The notes under the pieces were generated by a model. It saw only the letters and a program-made list of their open reading frames with translations, searched no databases and was not told the origin of the DNA. From NCBI GenBank assembly GCA_023230755.1, contig JALNWS010000012.1:1-35995 (forward strand): a stretch of DNA of 35,995 nucleotides, read 5' to 3'. A program made the translations under genes and the position numbers. This document shows positions 6,009-14,049 of this stretch, piece after piece. Every line of letters begins with the position of its first letter. Within the stretch, counting starts at the first letter, position 1. The stretch is from Azoarcus sp. (GTDB taxonomy: Bacteria; Pseudomonadota; Gammaproteobacteria; Burkholderiales; Rhodocyclaceae).

Positions 6009-7136
6009 TCACATGGGTGTGACGTGTCCGAGGACAGGATTCAGCATCGCTCCACCCAGGCGCCTGCTGCGCGCACCGTTCCACCCAGACTGTCCATCGG
6101 GCATGTTGGCGTTGTCCTTGAACGGCATCTCCAGCGTCAGGGACACGCAGCCAAAATGGTGCGCCACCCACTTGCTGGCCAGCGACAGCATCTCCTCACC
6201 GAAGCGACCATTCACATAACCGTGCTCGGTCTGAAAGTCGGGGCTGACCGCCTGCAGACCCGCAATGAAACGCGCCTGCTGCGCCCTCATCCCGGGCGTG
6301 AAGCCGGGCACCTCGTCGGCGGTGGCGAGAAAGACGTAAGGCAGGGACTCATCGCCGTGAATATCGAGGAAGAGGTCGCATCCGGTTTTCTCCATTGCCT
6401 CCCTCACCAGATGGACCTCCGGACTCGCGACCGGATCGGGCGCACGCCACTCCCGGTTCAGGTTGCGCCCGGCGGCATTGGTACGCAGGTTACCGTGCGC
6501 AGCACCGTCCGGATTCATGTTCGGCACGATGTAAAGGACGGCGTGTTCGCGAATCTTGCGCGAGACCGGTTCCGCGCTGTCGAGCAGGCGCTTGAGCAAA
6601 CCCTCGATGAACCACTCGGCCATCGACTCACCCGGATGCTGGCGCGCGATGATCCACACCGGCTTGCGTCCGGTCACGGGGCGTCCGACGACCACGACAT
6701 CAAGATCCCGCCCCTCCACCGTCATGCCAAGGTTCCGAACGCTCGCATAGGGCGACATCTCCGACCAGCTGATCAGTTCCAGATGGCGTTCGTGAGAATA
6801 CGGCTCGAAATAGGCGTAATAGATGATGTCGCGTTCAGGTGTGTGCTCAACGATCAGTTCGCCATTCTCGTAGCGAGTGCCGGACACCCGGAACCAGTTC
6901 TTGCGGTCGTAGGACGCGACGCAACGATAATCCGGCCAGCCATCTGGATACGCTGCGTCTGCGGCGTTCTCGAACACCATGCGCACTGGCTTTCCGCCGG
7001 CTTCATGAAGACGGAAGTGGAACCATTGACGAAAATCCGCTGCGTTGTCCGCTCGCAGGCGTAGCCGGATATTCTGGGGATCCTCCAGGCTGACGACTTC
7101 GATTGAACCTGAATCGAAGCTGGAACTGATCTTCAT
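6009..7136 (-). CDS. M14-family zinc carboxypeptidase (cytosolic carboxypeptidase-like)
   Basis: The 375-residue product matches the bacterial branch of cytosolic carboxypeptidases (M14, AGBL/CCP-like). It has an N-terminal beta-sandwich domain of about 130 residues (WFHFRL...YYAYFEPYSHERH) and then the catalytic domain. The zinc ligands are His167 and Glu170 in RQHPGES and His260 in DIHGDE. Substrate residues appear in RTNAAGRNLNREW, and the catalytic glutamate is Glu336 in SLTLEMPFKD. No signal peptide is present, so it acts in the cytoplasm. The ATG at 7136 has an AGGATGGAG ribosome-binding site; an upstream extension in the same frame would overlap yaaA. It starts 40 bp after the yaaA stop, so the two are probably co-transcribed. 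The natural bacterial substrate of this group is not established. Confidence 0.88.
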   Translation of the reverse strand: MKISSSFDSGSIEVVSLEDPQNIRLRLRADNAADFRQWFHFRLHEAGGKPVRMVFENAADAAYPDGWPDYRCVASYDRKNWFRVSGTRYENGELIVEHTPERDIIYYAYFEPYSHERHLELISWSEMSPYASVRNLGMTVEGRDLDVVVVGRPVTGRKPVWIIARQHPGESMAEWFIEGLLKRLLDSAEPVSRKIREHAVLYIVPNMNPDGAAHGNLRTNAAGRNLNREWRAPDPVASPEVHLVREAMEKTGCDLFLDIHGDESLPYVFLATADEVPGFTPGMRAQQARFIAGLQAVSPDFQTEHGYVNGRFGEEMLSLASKWVAHHFGCVSLTLEMPFKDNANMPDGQSGWNGARSRRLGGAMLNPVLGHVTPM

Positions 7137-7176
7137 GCTTACTCCATCCTTGAGCGCAGTTGCCCGGGTTCGCTGT

Positions 7177-7962
7177 TCAGTCGCCCCGGCGACGGAACAC
7201 CCATTTGTCGTCGTCCGAGGCCTCGGCAGCAAACGCGTAACCTTCGCCATCGAACTTGCGTAGTGTATCGACATCGTCTGCACGATTGACGATGGCAAAA
7301 CGGCTCATCAGACCACGCGCGCGTTTGGCATAGAAGCTGATGATCTTGTAGCGCCCGCCCTTCCAGTCTTCAAACACCGGCGTGACCACCCTGCCCTGCA
7401 AACGCTTGCGACGCACCGACTTGAAGTATTCTTCGGAAGCCAGATTCACCAGCACCCGTTCGCGACCGGACTCTTCCTCCCGCGCCAGGAGCGCGTTGAG
7501 TTCATCAGTAATACGGTTACCCCAGAAGGCATAGAGATCCTTGCCGTGCACGTTTGCCAGCTTCGTACCCATTTCGAGGCGATAGGGCTGCATCAGATCC
7601 ATGGGCCGCAGCACACCGTAGAGCCCCGACAGGATGCGCAGATGCGCCTGCGCCCAGTCGAGATCAGCGGGAGACAGCGAAGCCGCATCCAGCCCTTCAT
7701 ACACATCGCCATTGAAAGCCAACAGCGCCTGTTTGGCATTCGCGGGTGAAAACGGGCGCGTCCAGCTCTCGTAGCGGGCAACGTTCAAGCTGGCTAGCTG
7801 ATCGGAAAGCTTCATTAGCTCGGCGACTTCGGCCGGTGAGCGCTGACGCAGGATCTTGATCAGTTCGGCGGATTGTTCGAGGAAATCGGGCTGACTGTGG
7901 GTGGCAACAACCGCCGGCGTTTCATAGTCGAGTGCCTTGGCGGGCGAGATGACGAGAATCAT
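7177..7962 (-). CDS. yaaA: YaaA-family peroxide-stress protein
   Basis: The 261-residue protein begins MILVISPAKALDYETP and matches the YaaA/UPF0246 family throughout (SDQLASLNVARYESW, ALLAFNGDVYEGLDA, LRILSGLYGVLRPMDLMQPYRLEMGTKL, and the basic C-terminal FAIVNRADDVDTLRKFD). In E. coli YaaA lowers free iron and protects DNA and protein during hydrogen peroxide stress. The ATG at 7962 is preferred because family members start at this residue; an extension to 8061 in the same frame looks non-coding. A likely extended -10 box lies about 30 bp upstream. The downstream carboxypeptidase gene is on the same strand. Confidence 0.93.
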   Translation of the reverse strand: MILVISPAKALDYETPAVVATHSQPDFLEQSAELIKILRQRSPAEVAELMKLSDQLASLNVARYESWTRPFSPANAKQALLAFNGDVYEGLDAASLSPADLDWAQAHLRILSGLYGVLRPMDLMQPYRLEMGTKLANVHGKDLYAFWGNRITDELNALLAREEESGRERVLVNLASEEYFKSVRRKRLQGRVVTPVFEDWKGGRYKIISFYAKRARGLMSRFAIVNRADDVDTLRKFDGEGYAFAAEASDDDKWVFRRRGD

Positions 7963-7990
7963 GATGGAGTCCGAATGGATCAAGTGCCCG

Positions 7991-7996
7991 ATCTTA
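7991..7996 (-). promoter_or_regulatory. putative extended -10 element for yaaA
   Basis: On the minus strand TGCTAAGAT gives an extended -10 (TGn plus TAAGAT) about 30 bp before the yaaA ATG. No good -35 is seen. The box and its distance fit, but there is no other support. Confidence 0.35.
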
Positions 7997-8139
7997 GCAA
8001 ATCCGTCCCGCTTGACGTATTCCCGACAGATCTGTCTCATCGCGCACGCCGACGCCGACACTTCCCGCGCAAGCTGTTGTCACCCCAGACGCCGGCATTG
8101 GATCACAACGCCCCATCTGCCCGCCCCCGTGCGGCAATC

Positions 8140-8613
8140 TCACATCACGGCTTGTAGCCGAGCGCACAGCTCTTCTGCGCGTTGGCGTCCGGCGCGGGTT
8201 TCGTTGATCGAATTGAGCCAGTCATTGAACAGCGACTGCAACTCTTCAAGGCTTGTGCAGGCATGGATGCGCTGCATCAGTCCCAGCTTGTTGTAAGGCC
8301 CGTTGAAAGCCTTCAGCGTATTCATCATGAAGTTGCGCGCCAGCTCGATCTGCCCCTGACCAGCAGGCGCATCCACCGGCGCTGGTGCAGCGGACGCCGC
8401 CACCTCAGGCGCAGCCTTCGCTTCGATGTACCCGGCATCAAGCAGCGTCGTCAGCGTCGCTTCGAAGCGTTCGTCGTTGAGCGTTGCGGCAAGTGTTTCC
8501 GTCGTTCGATGGCCGTCGATCATGATCAACAGGCGGCGTACCCGTGGATGCAGCCCCCCACAGCGGGTTTCTATTTCTTCCAGCCCTTTGCGGGTCTTGG
8601 TAAAGATGGACAT
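8140..8613 (-). CDS. unrecognised 157-residue protein with winged-helix-like N-terminus
   Basis: I do not recognise the family. The start at ATG 8613 has a GAGGAGA ribosome-binding site. Residues 20-63 (LHPRVRRLLIMIDGHRTTETLA...LTTLLDAGYIE) follow the pattern of small winged-helix modules found at the ends of some proteobacterial regulators, where an R-x-LL-x-x-IDG-x-RT segment leads to an aGYI strand. An Ala/Pro-rich linker (residues 66-87) connects to a helical C-terminal region (89-157: ARNFMMNTLKAFNGPYNKLGLMQRIHACTSLEELQSLFNDWLNSI). There is no signal peptide or membrane segment. It is 157 bp downstream of the rRNA methyltransferase gene and 177 bp upstream of yaaA, so it is probably its own transcription unit. 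A signalling or DNA-binding role is only a guess. Confidence 0.75.
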   Translation of the reverse strand: MSIFTKTRKGLEEIETRCGGLHPRVRRLLIMIDGHRTTETLAATLNDERFEATLTTLLDAGYIEAKAAPEVAASAAPAPVDAPAGQGQIELARNFMMNTLKAFNGPYNKLGLMQRIHACTSLEELQSLFNDWLNSINETRAGRQRAEELCARLQAVM

Positions 8614-8733
8614 CGGATTTGTCTCCTCGATGCTTGGGTGATTACCGAGCTTATGACTACTGCGTGATTCCTTCCTCTTCGGCGCCCGAAATGACGTCAT
8701 GAGGGCAGAAGCATCACCTCGGCCCCACCCGCC

Positions 8734-8739
8734 TGTCAA
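8734..8739 (-). promoter_or_regulatory. consensus -35 hexamer (TTGACA) upstream of the 157-residue protein gene
   Basis: On the minus strand a perfect TTGACA lies about 120 bp before the ATG at 8613. No good -10 is present 16-18 bp later (TGATGC/GATGCT), so the promoter is doubtful. A perfect 10-bp palindrome ATGACGTCAT (8691-8700) sits downstream of it, in the same intergenic region. Confidence 0.25.
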
Positions 8740-8769
8740 CAACTGCAGATGCATACCGGAACGACCGGT

Positions 8770-9558
8770 TTACGGGCGTAATAGCTGGCGCCGTTGCTCG
8801 AACAGGCAGACCGCTGCTGCCGCCCCGACATTAAGCGATTCAAGCCCGTCGGCCATCGGAATCGTAACGATCTGATCCGCCCGCGCCAGCAGCGCCGGGG
8901 ACACGCCCTGCCCCTCCGCACCAAAGAGCCACGCCGTCGGTCCGCTCAGATCGAGCGAGTAGAGGGAAACGGCAGCATCCGTGAGCCCTGTGGCCAGGAC
9001 CCTGCCCGGAAAGTCTGCCAGTGCAGAGCGAGCATCGACCTGCTCGTGCACCGTGAGGCGGAAATGCGCCCCCATCCCGGCACGCAGAACACGCGGCGAC
9101 CACGCCTGGGCACATCCCGGCGTCATCCATACGGTCTGAATGCCGGCCGCTGCGCCCGTGCGCAGGATAGTGCCGAGGTTTCCGGGATCCTGCACGGCGT
9201 CGAGCACGATCAATGACCCGCCAGCACCCTGCCCGGCGGCTTGTACCGGAATATCGACCAACCCGAGAATCCCCGATGGACTGTCGACCGGACTGACGTG
9301 AGCAAACACGGAATCAGTGAGTTGAACAACGGGTGTCGCCGACGGCAGATCGTCGAGAAGCACCGGGATCTCAGCCCCTGCAAGACCGGAACCAGACACG
9401 AAAACAGCTTTGACACGGATGCCGGCCTGAAGCGCTGCCTCGATCAGATGCGCGCCATCAAGTACGGTCTCGCCGTATTTGCGTCGGTCACGCGCGCTGT
9501 TCGCCAATGCATGGAGGTGCTTGATCCTGGGATTGTCACGAGAACTGAGGAGATCCAC
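8770..9558 (-). CDS. SpoU/TrmH-family RNA 2'-O-methyltransferase
   Basis: The product is a SPOUT-class RNA ribose methyltransferase of the RlmB/TsnR type, 262 residues from the GTG at 9558. The N-terminal substrate-binding domain starts SSRDNPRIKHLHAL and includes GETVLDGAHLIEAAL. The SPOUT domain has the three motifs: QDPGNLGTILRT (residues 123-134), LFGAEGQGVS (211-220) and IPMADGLESLNVGAAAAV near 234-251, which form the knotted SAM site. An alternative TTG start at 9588 would add ten residues and overlap the upstream gene; neither has a strong ribosome-binding site, so the start is uncertain. It is the last gene of the long minus-strand cluster, 13 bp after the CopD-like gene. The exact rRNA or tRNA position methylated cannot be stated. 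Confidence 0.88.
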   Translation of the reverse strand: MDLLSSRDNPRIKHLHALANSARDRRKYGETVLDGAHLIEAALQAGIRVKAVFVSGSGLAGAEIPVLLDDLPSATPVVQLTDSVFAHVSPVDSPSGILGLVDIPVQAAGQGAGGSLIVLDAVQDPGNLGTILRTGAAAGIQTVWMTPGCAQAWSPRVLRAGMGAHFRLTVHEQVDARSALADFPGRVLATGLTDAAVSLYSLDLSGPTAWLFGAEGQGVSPALLARADQIVTIPMADGLESLNVGAAAAVCLFEQRRQLLRP

Positions 9559-9571
9559 GCCCTGAACCCGT

Positions 9572-10027
9572 TCAAATACCCAGGCCAAGGGTGGCGATAC
9601 CGGTCGTGAGCAAACCGAGTCCGAGGTTGAAGCCGACCCGTTGCCGGATCGTGTTCATCGCAACCGCCGCGCGCGCCCAATCCTCCGCATCAACAGCGCG
9701 CTGCATGGTGCGCCAGGGGCCGAACCAGATCGACGCAAACACGCCAATCATCACCAGACCTGTCAGCAACATGACATGCCAGGCGACTGGCGCACGCGTG
9801 AAACCCGTTTCGATCAACATGCCCACACCGGAAACGAGGATCAATGCAATTGAAACCCAGACCATCGGAAAGAAGCTACGAAACACGCCTGCCCACAAGC
9901 CGAGACGACGATCGGGAGGTAACTGCATCGCAGCGGGGCGTAGACAGAACCACGCAAAGGCCATGCCGCCCACCCATACGACGACACCACAGACATGGAG
10001 AAAAAGCATCAGATGATGCGAGGTCAC
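9572..10027 (-). CDS. CopD-like four-helix membrane protein
   Basis: This encodes a 151-residue integral membrane protein with four predicted helices, roughly residues 6-28, 50-72, 84-104 and 132-150. The first helix carries HVCGVVVWVGG with His11 and Trp19, the pattern of the CopD/DUF2269-like family of copper-resistance or haem-related membrane proteins. Further histidines are at 4, 5 and 84. The GTG start at 10027 overlaps the rnhB stop (GTGA), so the two are translationally coupled. A longer frame to 10048 would only extend into rnhB. Its place between rnhB and an RNA methyltransferase gene gives no direct clue to function. The CopD label is a family resemblance, not evidence of copper transport. 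Confidence 0.75.
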   Translation of the reverse strand: MTSHHLMLFLHVCGVVVWVGGMAFAWFCLRPAAMQLPPDRRLGLWAGVFRSFFPMVWVSIALILVSGVGMLIETGFTRAPVAWHVMLLTGLVMIGVFASIWFGPWRTMQRAVDAEDWARAAVAMNTIRQRVGFNLGLGLLTTGIATLGLGI

Positions 10028-10638
10028 GGATTGTCTCCCTCGGCCCACAGCGGCGGATTCTCGAGAATTCTGCGCACCGGACCGAAACTGCGCCGGTAGA
10101 AGTCCTGCACGCCATGTTTGTGGATGGCGGCGAGGTGGGCTGCAGTCGGATAGCCCTTATGCACGGCAAGTCCATACTGCGGGAAAAGCACGTCAAGCGC
10201 TCGCATCTGTTCGTCCCGTACGGTTTTGGCAAGGATCGAAGCTGCCGAAATTGACGGTTCAAGGCTGTCACCCTTCACAATCGCACGCGCGGGAATACTG
10301 AGTGCGGGGCAACGATTTCCGTCGACAAGCACCTCGTCCGCCTTTACCGATAGCGCTTCAACCGCGCGCTTCATGGCCAACATCGTTGCATGCAGGATAT
10401 TGAGCCGGTCGATCTCCTCAACTGAGGCTTCCGCGACCGCCCAGGCAAGCGCACGCTCCCGGATCAGCGGGGCGAGGCGATCGCGTGCGCGCTCACTCAA
10501 TTTCTTCGAGTCGGCCAAGCCCGCGATCGGTCGTGCAGGATCGAGAATGACGGCTGCCGCAACCACGGCGCCACACAAGGGACCACGTCCGGCCTCATCC
10601 ACGCCACAAATCAGTGCAATGCGGCCGGCGTCAACCAT
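10024..10638 (-). CDS. rnhB: ribonuclease HII
   Basis: This cleaves the RNA strand of RNA-DNA hybrids and single ribonucleotides in DNA, in the cytoplasm. It has 204 residues, typical for RNase HII. The active-site motifs are CGVDEAGRGPLCG with Asp14 and Glu15, the DSKKLSERARD segment, and Asp106 in EVLVDGNR; the later GDSLEPSISAASILAKTVRD block is family-typical. The ATG at 10638 overlaps the lpxB 3' end by 8 bp and has AGGGTG as its ribosome-binding site. The fabZ-lpxA-lpxB-rnhB order is conserved in many proteobacteria. Confidence 0.96.
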   Translation of the reverse strand: MVDAGRIALICGVDEAGRGPLCGAVVAAAVILDPARPIAGLADSKKLSERARDRLAPLIRERALAWAVAEASVEEIDRLNILHATMLAMKRAVEALSVKADEVLVDGNRCPALSIPARAIVKGDSLEPSISAASILAKTVRDEQMRALDVLFPQYGLAVHKGYPTAAHLAAIHKHGVQDFYRRSFGPVRRILENPPLWAEGDNP

Positions 10639-11794
10639 GCTTCACCCTGGCCCCGCCCCGCAGGTAAGGCAGAATGGCGGCCGCAGCCTTCTCAGCGGTG
10701 TTTTGCCGCAGCGTGAGATGAAGCTCCGTGAATCGCTCGGCCAGCGCCGCGCAACCTGCGGGATCGAGCAACCAGCGGTCAAGCGAATCGGCAAGCCTGA
10801 CCGGCGTCGCATCGTCCTGCAGCAGTTCAGCGACGAGCGACTCATTGCAAAGAATATTCGGCAAACCGACCCAAGGCAGATAGGCCATCCGCTTCATCAG
10901 CCGATATTGCAAGTCTCCCATCCGGTAGCTGATCACCATTGGACGTTTGAGCAAGGCAGCCTCGAGCGAGGCGGTTCCGCTGGCGACCAGCACAACGTCG
11001 GCCGCGGTCATGGCATCAACCGAGTGACCAAACAACATCCGGATCGGCAATTCGCGCGCATCGTTCGTGCGCAAGGCCTCTTCGAACAGTTCCCGTGTTT
11101 CCCTTGTTGCCAGTGGCACCAGGAACACTGCATCGGGGTGACGCTGGGACAACACCGCAGCCGCCCCAATAAAGGTGTCGGCAAGATTGCGTACCTCAGA
11201 CTGCCTGCTACCTGGCAGCACCGCAATCACCTTGGCTTCGGCCGCTACATTAAGCCGCTCCCGGGCCGCAGCCCGATCAGGCTTGAGCGGAAAGACATCC
11301 GCCAGAGGATGGCCGACATAGGTCGCAGGCACGCCTGCCTTGTCGTAAATTGGCGCTTCGAAGGGGAACAGGCACAACATCCGGCTCACTGAACGCGCGA
11401 TCATCTTGATCCTGCCACCGCGCCAGGCCCAGATCGAAGGGCTGACGAAATGGATGGACGGGATACCGGCCGCTTTTACCCGCCCCTCAAGCCAGAGATT
11501 GAAATCGGGTGCATCGACACCGATGAAGGCATCGGGACGGTCGCGACGGATCTCGGCCAGCATCTTCTTGCGGATGCCCGAGAGCTCACGATAGCGTTTC
11601 AGTGCGTCGACATAACCATGTACTGCGAGGCGTTCTGATGCCCAGCGCGCCTCGAAGCCTTCTGCCTGCATCTTGGGGCCACCGATCCCGTAGAAGACCG
11701 CATCGGGCATGTGTTGCCTGACTGCGCGGATCAGGTGACTGGCGAGGAGATCGCCGGAGGCTTCTCCGGCCACCATGGCGATTCTGGGCGCCAT
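10631..11794 (-). CDS. lpxB: lipid-A-disaccharide synthase
   Basis: This GT19 glycosyltransferase joins UDP-2,3-diacylglucosamine and lipid X to form the lipid A disaccharide at the inner membrane. It has 387 residues from ATG 11794. Family motifs seen include IAMVAGEASGDLLASHLI at the N-terminus, FYGIGGPKMQAEGFE, the SPSIWAWRGGRIKMI segment, FPFEAPIY, YVGHPLAD, VLPGSRQSEVRNL and VASGTASLEAAL, which is the UDP-binding region. The in-frame extension to 11881 overlaps lpxA and is not used; ATG 11794 lies 4 bp after the lpxA stop. It works directly after LpxA and LpxD encoded upstream. Confidence 0.96.
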   Translation of the reverse strand: MAPRIAMVAGEASGDLLASHLIRAVRQHMPDAVFYGIGGPKMQAEGFEARWASERLAVHGYVDALKRYRELSGIRKKMLAEIRRDRPDAFIGVDAPDFNLWLEGRVKAAGIPSIHFVSPSIWAWRGGRIKMIARSVSRMLCLFPFEAPIYDKAGVPATYVGHPLADVFPLKPDRAAARERLNVAAEAKVIAVLPGSRQSEVRNLADTFIGAAAVLSQRHPDAVFLVPLATRETRELFEEALRTNDARELPIRMLFGHSVDAMTAADVVLVASGTASLEAALLKRPMVISYRMGDLQYRLMKRMAYLPWVGLPNILCNESLVAELLQDDATPVRLADSLDRWLLDPAGCAALAERFTELHLTLRQNTAEKAAAAILPYLRGGARVKHG

Positions 11795-11798
11795 GTGA

Positions 11799-12569
11799 TC
11801 AACGCACCAGACCGCGGCCAGGCTGGCTGATGAAATCGGCGAACGGCTGAACCTCGACGTGCTCGGCCGCGAGTGTCGCAATCTGCTCCCTCGCTTCCTC
11901 CAGTCTTAGGCCGGAGCGGTACAGCAACCGGTAAGCCCGCTTGATCGCCGCAATCCCGTCTGCCGAAAAGCCACGGCGTCTGAGGCCTTCACTGTTGATG
12001 CCGTGGGGAGCTGCCGGATTGCCCGAAACCGTGACGCAAGGGGGCAAATCCTGCAGAAGCACTGTACCCACCCCACAGAAGCTGTGCGCACCAACCCTCA
12101 CGAACTGGTGCACACCGGTGAAACCACCGAGGATAGCCCAGTCACCGACATGCACATGCCCCGCCAGCGTCGCGTTGTTGGCGAACGTGGTGTGGTTGCC
12201 CACCTGGCAATCGTGGGCAATGTGCACGTAGGCCATGATCCAGTTGTCGTTGCCCATACGGGTGACATGTGCATCCTGGCTGGTGCCGACGTTGAACGAA
12301 CAGAACTCCCGTATCGTGTTGCGATCGCCAATTTCAAGCCGGGTTGGTTCCTCGTCGTACTTTTTGTCCTGCGGCTGAGCACCGATCGAGCAGAACTGGA
12401 AAATCTCGTTGTCACGCCCGATCGTAGTATGCCCTTCAATTACGACATGCGGTCCGATCCGCGTACCGGCACCGATTTCGACGTATTCGCCGATGATCGA
12501 ATAGGCTCCGATCGATACGTCATCACCGATCTGCGCGCCCGGATGGACGATTGCAGTCGGGTGAATCAT
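11799..12569 (-). CDS. lpxA: UDP-N-acetylglucosamine O-acyltransferase LpxA
   Basis: This performs the first step of lipid A synthesis, moving a 3-hydroxyacyl group from ACP to UDP-GlcNAc. The 256-residue protein is a left-handed beta-helix of hexapeptide repeats (MIHPTAIVHPGAQIG...) with a helical C-terminus. The catalytic His is His119 in VHIAHDC (E. coli His125). The chain-length ruler position (E. coli Gly173) is Val167 in AHSFCGVGTV, which should shorten the acyl pocket. Asn replaces E. coli His99 (SFNVG), as I recall for betaproteobacterial LpxA proteins. The start at 12569 forms an ATGA overlap with the fabZ stop. Confidence 0.96.
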   Translation of the reverse strand: MIHPTAIVHPGAQIGDDVSIGAYSIIGEYVEIGAGTRIGPHVVIEGHTTIGRDNEIFQFCSIGAQPQDKKYDEEPTRLEIGDRNTIREFCSFNVGTSQDAHVTRMGNDNWIMAYVHIAHDCQVGNHTTFANNATLAGHVHVGDWAILGGFTGVHQFVRVGAHSFCGVGTVLLQDLPPCVTVSGNPAAPHGINSEGLRRRGFSADGIAAIKRAYRLLYRSGLRLEEAREQIATLAAEHVEVQPFADFISQPGRGLVR

Positions 12570-13003
12570 GACAAGGTCTTGAGCGCACACGTCAGTTCAG
12601 CCTCGGTTGCGACCTGATCGCCGACCCGGGCCACGCCCTTGTACTTGTAAATATTACGCTTGGCCTGAGTGATCACGACGTCAAAAATCAGTTGATCGCC
12701 AGGAACGACCGGTCGCTTGAAGCGCACATTGTCGATACCTGCGAAATACACGACTGAATTTTCGTCCGGCTTGACGCCCATGCTCTTGAATGACAGCAGC
12801 GCTGCTGCCTGTGCCATCGCCTCGACGATGAGCACACCAGGCATGACCGGATGATGCGGAAAGTGGCCGGGAAAGAACGGTTCGTTCATGGTCACATTCT
12901 TCAGTGCCAGAATGCGTTTGTTCTCTTCAAGTTCGAGCACCCTGTCGACCAGCAGAAACGGGTAGCGATGGGGCAGGTATTGAAGAATTTCGTTGATATC
13001 CAT
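12566..13003 (-). CDS. fabZ: (3R)-hydroxyacyl-ACP dehydratase FabZ
   Basis: This dehydrates 3-hydroxyacyl-ACP in fatty acid elongation and competes with LpxA and LpxD for the same substrate, which explains the linkage. It has 145 residues in a single hot-dog fold. The central helix region is EPFFPGHFPHHPVMPGVLIVEAMAQ, with catalytic His47 and Glu61 at the family spacing of 14. The ATG at 13003 lies 11 bp after the lpxD stop, and the stop overlaps lpxA. Length and motifs are ordinary. Confidence 0.96.
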   Translation of the reverse strand: MDINEILQYLPHRYPFLLVDRVLELEENKRILALKNVTMNEPFFPGHFPHHPVMPGVLIVEAMAQAAALLSFKSMGVKPDENSVVYFAGIDNVRFKRPVVPGDQLIFDVVITQAKRNIYKYKGVARVGDQVATEAELTCALKTLS

Positions 13004-13014
13004 GGTATTCAGCT

Positions 13015-14034
13015 TTATTCCCGTTCTTCCAGGCGTTGTTCGAGGGCGCGTATTCTATCCACGAGCGCGTCGAGATGGCGAAGATGCGCGAAATTTTTAA
13101 CCCAGTCGCCGTGCGCCTGAACCGGCAGATTGGCAGTATAGACGCCGGACTGACGAATCGATTTGGTAACCAGCGTCCCGGCCGAGATCACGACATCGTC
13201 GGCAATGGATAGATGGCCGATGATGCCGGCCTGGCCGCCGATCATGCACCGTTCACCGATCCGGGTGCTGCCCGCAATTCCGACACAGCCAGCAATCGCA
13301 GTGTAATCGCCGATACGCACGTTATGGCCGATCTGGATCTGGTTGTCGATCTTTACCCCGTCACCGATCACCGTATCGTCCAGTGCTCCACGGTCGATTG
13401 TGGTGTTCGCGCCGATCTCGACATCGTTGCCGATGAGCACTCGACCGACCTGAGGAATCTTTACCCAGGCGCCAGTGCGTTCCCGCGCAAACCCGAATCC
13501 ATCAGAGCCAATCACCGCACCGGCGTGAATGATGCAATCCTCACCAATCACGCAATCAGCATAAATCGTAACGCGCGGTGCAATCCGTGTATTCGCACCG
13601 ACCCGCACGCCGCGCCCGACGTAAGCGCCAGCTCCGACGTGCACGCCTTCTCCCAGCACGGCACCCTCTTCAACGACCGCGCCGGCCTCGATCGCAACCG
13701 AGGAAGGAACCGAGCAGGAAACGGCAGCCAGAAGATGCACACCGCCCTGCACTTGTGCGGGGGGATTGAAGTAGCGCGCGACACGTGCGAAGTAAAGATA
13801 GGGGTCGTCGGCGACGATGCGAGGTCGATCGGTCAACGCATCACGCGCACCCTTTCCGACAATGACTGCAGACGCCCGGCTGGTCCGCACTTGGCTCAGG
13901 TACTTCGGATTCGCAAGAAAGGAGAGATCGCCCTCCCCCGCCTGGTCGAGTGTGGCAACCCTGCCAACACCGACGCTGCCATCACCGAGCACCTCACCGC
14001 CCAGCAAGTCGACCAGCTCGTCGAGACGAATCAT
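13015..14034 (-). CDS. lpxD: UDP-3-O-(3-hydroxyacyl)glucosamine N-acyltransferase LpxD
   Basis: This adds the second 3-hydroxyacyl chain in lipid A synthesis. The 339-residue protein has an N-terminal uridine-binding domain (MIRLDELVDLLGGEVLG, DLSFLANPKYLSQV, FARVARYF), then about ten turns of hexapeptide-repeat beta-helix (from VSCSVPSSVAIEAGAVVEEG on) and a C-terminal helix (residues 310-339, HLRHLDALVDRIRALEQRLEE). The catalytic His is likely in the QIQIGHNVRIGDYTAIAG segment. It lies 15 bp downstream of skp. Size and order match the usual skp-lpxD-fabZ-lpxA arrangement. Confidence 0.96.
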   Translation of the reverse strand: MIRLDELVDLLGGEVLGDGSVGVGRVATLDQAGEGDLSFLANPKYLSQVRTSRASAVIVGKGARDALTDRPRIVADDPYLYFARVARYFNPPAQVQGGVHLLAAVSCSVPSSVAIEAGAVVEEGAVLGEGVHVGAGAYVGRGVRVGANTRIAPRVTIYADCVIGEDCIIHAGAVIGSDGFGFARERTGAWVKIPQVGRVLIGNDVEIGANTTIDRGALDDTVIGDGVKIDNQIQIGHNVRIGDYTAIAGCVGIAGSTRIGERCMIGGQAGIIGHLSIADDVVISAGTLVTKSIRQSGVYTANLPVQAHGDWVKNFAHLRHLDALVDRIRALEQRLEERE

Positions 14035-14049
14035 CTCCGAGCGGCGTCC

